A DNA stretch of 8,696 nucleotides from an uncultured Bacteroidia bacterium (GTDB taxonomy: Bacteria > Bacteroidota > Bacteroidia > Bacteroidales > UBA932): NCBI GenBank assembly GCA_902796455.1, contig CADBPH010000347.1, forward strand, positions 1 to 8,696. Reading direction: 5' to 3'. Of this stretch, positions 6,049 to 8,696 are shown in pieces (the stretch's first letter is position 1; every line of letters begins with the position of its first letter). A program made the translations under genes and the position numbers. A model generated the notes under the pieces. It was not told the origin of the DNA, did not search any database, and saw nothing but the letters and a program-made list of their open reading frames with translations.

Positions 6049-8696
6049 ATGAAATTGAAAATGAATAAAATATATGCTGCGCTGCTGGCATTGATTGTCC
6101 TTTCAACTCCGGATCCTTCTGCCTGTGCGCAGGGCAAGAACAAACGCAAGGACGCGCAAAACGTGATCCAGGTCCAATCCCGCGTTGTCAATGCTGCGGG
6201 AGACCCGGTCGCGGATGCGGTCATCTATGCGGGTGAAGGGGCCGTTACCCGGTATTCGGATGCGGACGGCAAGTTTACCGTTTCGGCGAAATCCGGGTCG
6301 GATCTGCTCATCGAAGCCCCCGGTTACAAGAGCATCCTCATTCCCTTCCGGCAGAATTTCCCCTCTTCAATCCTGTTGGTGGAGGAGCCTTTCCTCTCCG
6401 GAGAAAAAGACCAGCTGGACCGTGCGGACGGCGGATTCATCCCGGTGCGGGACAATGCGTCCGCGATCGGCCAGGTGGATGTTGAAAAAATCCGGAAATA
6501 TCCCGGACTGAATCTGTCCAATGCCTTCCAGGGCCAGGCTGCCGGCCTGATCGCCCGCTGGCAGGACGGCGGACTCGGCGAAGATGCCTCGGAGTTCTTT
6601 GTCCGCGGACAAATGGCGGCGAATGCCCCGGCAATCGTTGTCATCGACGGGATCGAACGCTCCGTTGACGATATCCTTCCGGAAGAAATCGGTTCCATCG
6701 AAATCCTCAAGGATGCCCCGGCCAAGGTGTTGTACGGCGCACGTGGTGCAAATGGTGTGATCCTGATCAATACGAAGCGGGGTGAACCCGGCAAGCGGAT
6801 CATCCGGACGACGCTGGAATATGGCGTGACGCCGGTGACGCGGGTTCCGTCCTGGCTGGGGGCCTATGATTATGCCACCCTTTATAACGAGGCCCGTTCC
6901 AATGATGGCCTTCCGGATTACTATCTGCCGTACCAGATGGCCGGTTACGCGGCATCGACGGGAGAAAACGACGTCCTCTATCCCGAGGTGGACTGGTATA
7001 AGCGTTTCACCCGGAACATGGGGACTTACCGCAAGGCTGTCGCCGAATTCATCGGCGGCAACCGCGGGGTGAAATATTCCCTGGTGACCGGTTATACGGG
7101 CGGGAGCGGCCTGGAAAAGGTGGCCGACGCTTCCCAGGTGAACCGCTTCAACGTCCGCGGAAACCTGGATATCCGGATCAACGACTTCCTGACAGTCGCG
7201 GCCGACGTGGCTGCCCGTCTCCACTTGAAATCCTGGCAGGGCCTCACGTCCTCCGAACTGTACGGAGCCATTTCCGTCAACCGTCCGAACGAATATGCGT
7301 TCATCCTGGACGAAGCGGCGATCGGAATGGAACCGCATGAGGACGGAACGCCGTATTATGGTGCCAGCATCCTGAGAACCAGCAACTTGTTGGTTGATAT
7401 GAGCTATGGTGGCGACAAGCAGGAACGTGCAATCAACAGCCAGAGCGACATCGGTCTCAAATTCGACTTTGACAAATATGTCAGCGGTTTGTTCGCCGAT
7501 GCATTCATCACTTTCGACAACTATAACAACGTCCGGCAGGGGATGAGCCGTACCTGGCCGACCTATGCGGTGGACGGGTACCTGGACGAGGCCGGACAGT
7601 TGCAGAAACGGGTGACGCAAGTCAAATTGATCAACCAGAGTGACAAGATCAATGTCCTCAGCGAGGAGACCCGCCGCCAGCTCGGATTCCGTGCCGATGC
7701 CGGCTGGAAGGGCGGTGCCGGAGCCAATCATTTCGGTGCGGTGGCTGCCTTCCGTTATTACAAGAATGAGGTTCTGGGCGCCAACCAGGACCTGGTCACG
7801 ACCAATGCGACCCTGCGCCTGAATTACGATTATGCCCATCGTTTCCTGGCAGAGCTGATCCTGGGGGCATCCGGGAGCAACCAGTTCTCGGATCACCGGT
7901 ACGTGTTTACCCCGACGCTCAGCCTGGGCTACGTCCTGAGCGAAGCGCCTTACTTGAAAGTCAAGGCCAGCGCCGGGCGGCTGGGATACAATCCCAACGG
8001 CAATTACCTGCTGTACAATACGGCCTGGAGGCTGGCAGGGACCTATGCGACCGGCAATAACAACAATACCAACGTCTATGTGACCGGACTGACCCGGATC
8101 GGCAACCCGGCCTTGAAGTGGGTGACTTCCGATGAAGCATCCTTCGGATTCGAGGGGGCATTGCTGGATAACCGGCTCTCCCTGGAAGCGGCGTTGTTCT
8201 GCATGCAGCGGAACAACCAGATCACAGCGTTGACCTCCCGGTACAGCGCGGTGGCGGGACCTTATCTGCCGAGTTTCAACTATGGGTCTGTCCGCAATCA
8301 GGGATTCGAATTGGCCCTGCAGTGGAACGACAAGGCTGCAGGCGGCGCCTTCCGTTACCAGGCCGGTGTGAATTTCACCTTTACCAAGAACAAGGTCCTG
8401 GCCCTCGATGAACTCGAGAACATCGAACCCGGGCGGCAAGCGGTAGGAAAACCGGTCAGCGCCCTGTTCGGCCTGCGCAGCGAGGGTTTGTTCGGCAAGG
8501 ATGTCGCGCTGGAAGGACATGCTCCCCAGCTGTTCGGCTATTACGGTGCGGGTGACGTGGCGTACAAGGATGTGACGGCGGACGGTATGGTTGACGACCG
8601 CGACATGGAAATGATCGGCCAGTCCTTCCCGGTGGGTGTACTGGGGGCACATGCCGACCTGCACTACAAGGGATGGGGCCTGTACATGCTCTTCAC
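6049..8696 (+). CDS. second, divergent SusC-like TonB-dependent transporter, 3'-truncated by window edge
   Basis: The reading frame stays open from ATG 6049 to the right edge (882 codons plus two bases), so the C-terminus is missing. An alternative start is ATG 6061 (Met5). Residues 1-27 form a signal peptide with a good signal peptidase I site (ACA27, then Gln28). A carboxypeptidase-regulatory-like domain follows (about 41-112: VNAAGDPVADAVIY, DADGKFTVSA, APGYKS). The plug (about 133-245) contains AIVVIDGIERSVDDILPEEI (195-214) and KDAPAKVLYGARGANGVILI (221-240), matching the SusC signature. The acidic loop GDVAYKDVTADGMVDDRD begins at 835; in the first SusC it lies 193 residues before the end, so the full protein is probably about 1030 residues. 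The VVIVGYG Ton-box-like stretch of the upstream paralogue is absent; residues 111-140 read instead VEEPFLSGEKDQ, then FIPVRDNASAI. It is 15 nt after the SusD gene and likely in the same operon. A second SusD gene downstream would be usual for such tandem loci but lies outside view. Confidence 0.92.
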   Translation, partial: MKLKMNKIYAALLALIVLSTPDPSACAQGKNKRKDAQNVIQVQSRVVNAAGDPVADAVIYAGEGAVTRYSDADGKFTVSAKSGSDLLIEAPGYKSILIPFRQNFPSSILLVEEPFLSGEKDQLDRADGGFIPVRDNASAIGQVDVEKIRKYPGLNLSNAFQGQAAGLIARWQDGGLGEDASEFFVRGQMAANAPAIVVIDGIERSVDDILPEEIGSIEILKDAPAKVLYGARGANGVILINTKRGEPGKRIIRTTLEYGVTPVTRVPSWLGAYDYATLYNEARSNDGLPDYYLPYQMAGYAASTGENDVLYPEVDWYKRFTRNMGTYRKAVAEFIGGNRGVKYSLVTGYTGGSGLEKVADASQVNRFNVRGNLDIRINDFLTVAADVAARLHLKSWQGLTSSELYGAISVNRPNEYAFILDEAAIGMEPHEDGTPYYGASILRTSNLLVDMSYGGDKQERAINSQSDIGLKFDFDKYVSGLFADAFITFDNYNNVRQGMSRTWPTYAVDGYLDEAGQLQKRVTQVKLINQSDKINVLSEETRRQLGFRADAGWKGGAGANHFGAVAAFRYYKNEVLGANQDLVTTNATLRLNYDYAHRFLAELILGASGSNQFSDHRYVFTPTLSLGYVLSEAPYLKVKASAGRLGYNPNGNYLLYNTAWRLAGTYATGNNNNTNVYVTGLTRIGNPALKWVTSDEASFGFEGALLDNRLSLEAALFCMQRNNQITALTSRYSAVAGPYLPSFNYGSVRNQGFELALQWNDKAAGGAFRYQAGVNFTFTKNKVLALDELENIEPGRQAVGKPVSALFGLRSEGLFGKDVALEGHAPQLFGYYGAGDVAYKDVTADGMVDDRDMEMIGQSFPVGVLGAHADLHYKGWGLYMLF

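Noticed and set aside
6367..8664. A 765-codon open frame on the minus strand opposite the second SusC-like gene
   Set aside because: It lies wholly antisense to a clearly recognisable SusC-family frame, and its translation shows no recognisable domain, signal peptide or family motif. Long antisense frames of this kind are expected in GC-rich DNA with biased codon use.

Overview
The window looks like part of a polysaccharide utilisation locus (PUL) from a GC-rich member of the Bacteroidota, most likely order Bacteroidales. The evidence is an adjacent SusC/SusD pair (a gene arrangement essentially confined to this phylum), a divergent glycoside hydrolase family 43-type lipoprotein, and promoter-like TAnnTTTG boxes instead of an E. 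coli-type -10. The coding DNA is visibly GC-rich, so an Alistipes/Rikenellaceae-like host fits better than a typical AT-richer Bacteroides. That placement is inference.

Layout: (1) positions 1-779, minus strand, the N-terminal 259 codons of a GH43-like lipoprotein whose 3' end lies outside the window; (2) 780-894, a short AT-rich divergent control region with one candidate -7 box facing each way and two small palindromes; (3) 895-4101, plus strand, a complete SusC-type TonB-dependent transporter; (4) 4114-6033, its SusD-type surface lipoprotein, 12 nt downstream; (5) 6049-8696, a second, divergent SusC-like transporter, 15 nt downstream and cut by the right edge. There is no gene-free stretch over 300 bases, and no RNA gene, mobile element, CRISPR array or clear terminator was seen.

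How it works together (family knowledge plus inference): SusD sits as a lid on the SusC barrel and captures a glycan oligomer. SusC imports it across the outer membrane using TonB energy. The GH43-like protein would act on or bind the same glycan, plausibly one containing arabinose or xylose. The glycan cannot be named from this window. No regulator is present, and neither transporter has the N-terminal STN domain used in anti-sigma signalling.

The most interesting points are: the GH43-like protein appears to have lost two of the three catalytic acidic residues (Asn44 and Tyr155 where Asp is expected; Glu230 kept), which suggests a binding pseudo-enzyme; and the second SusC-like protein lacks the VVIVGYG Ton-box-like stretch that the first one has.
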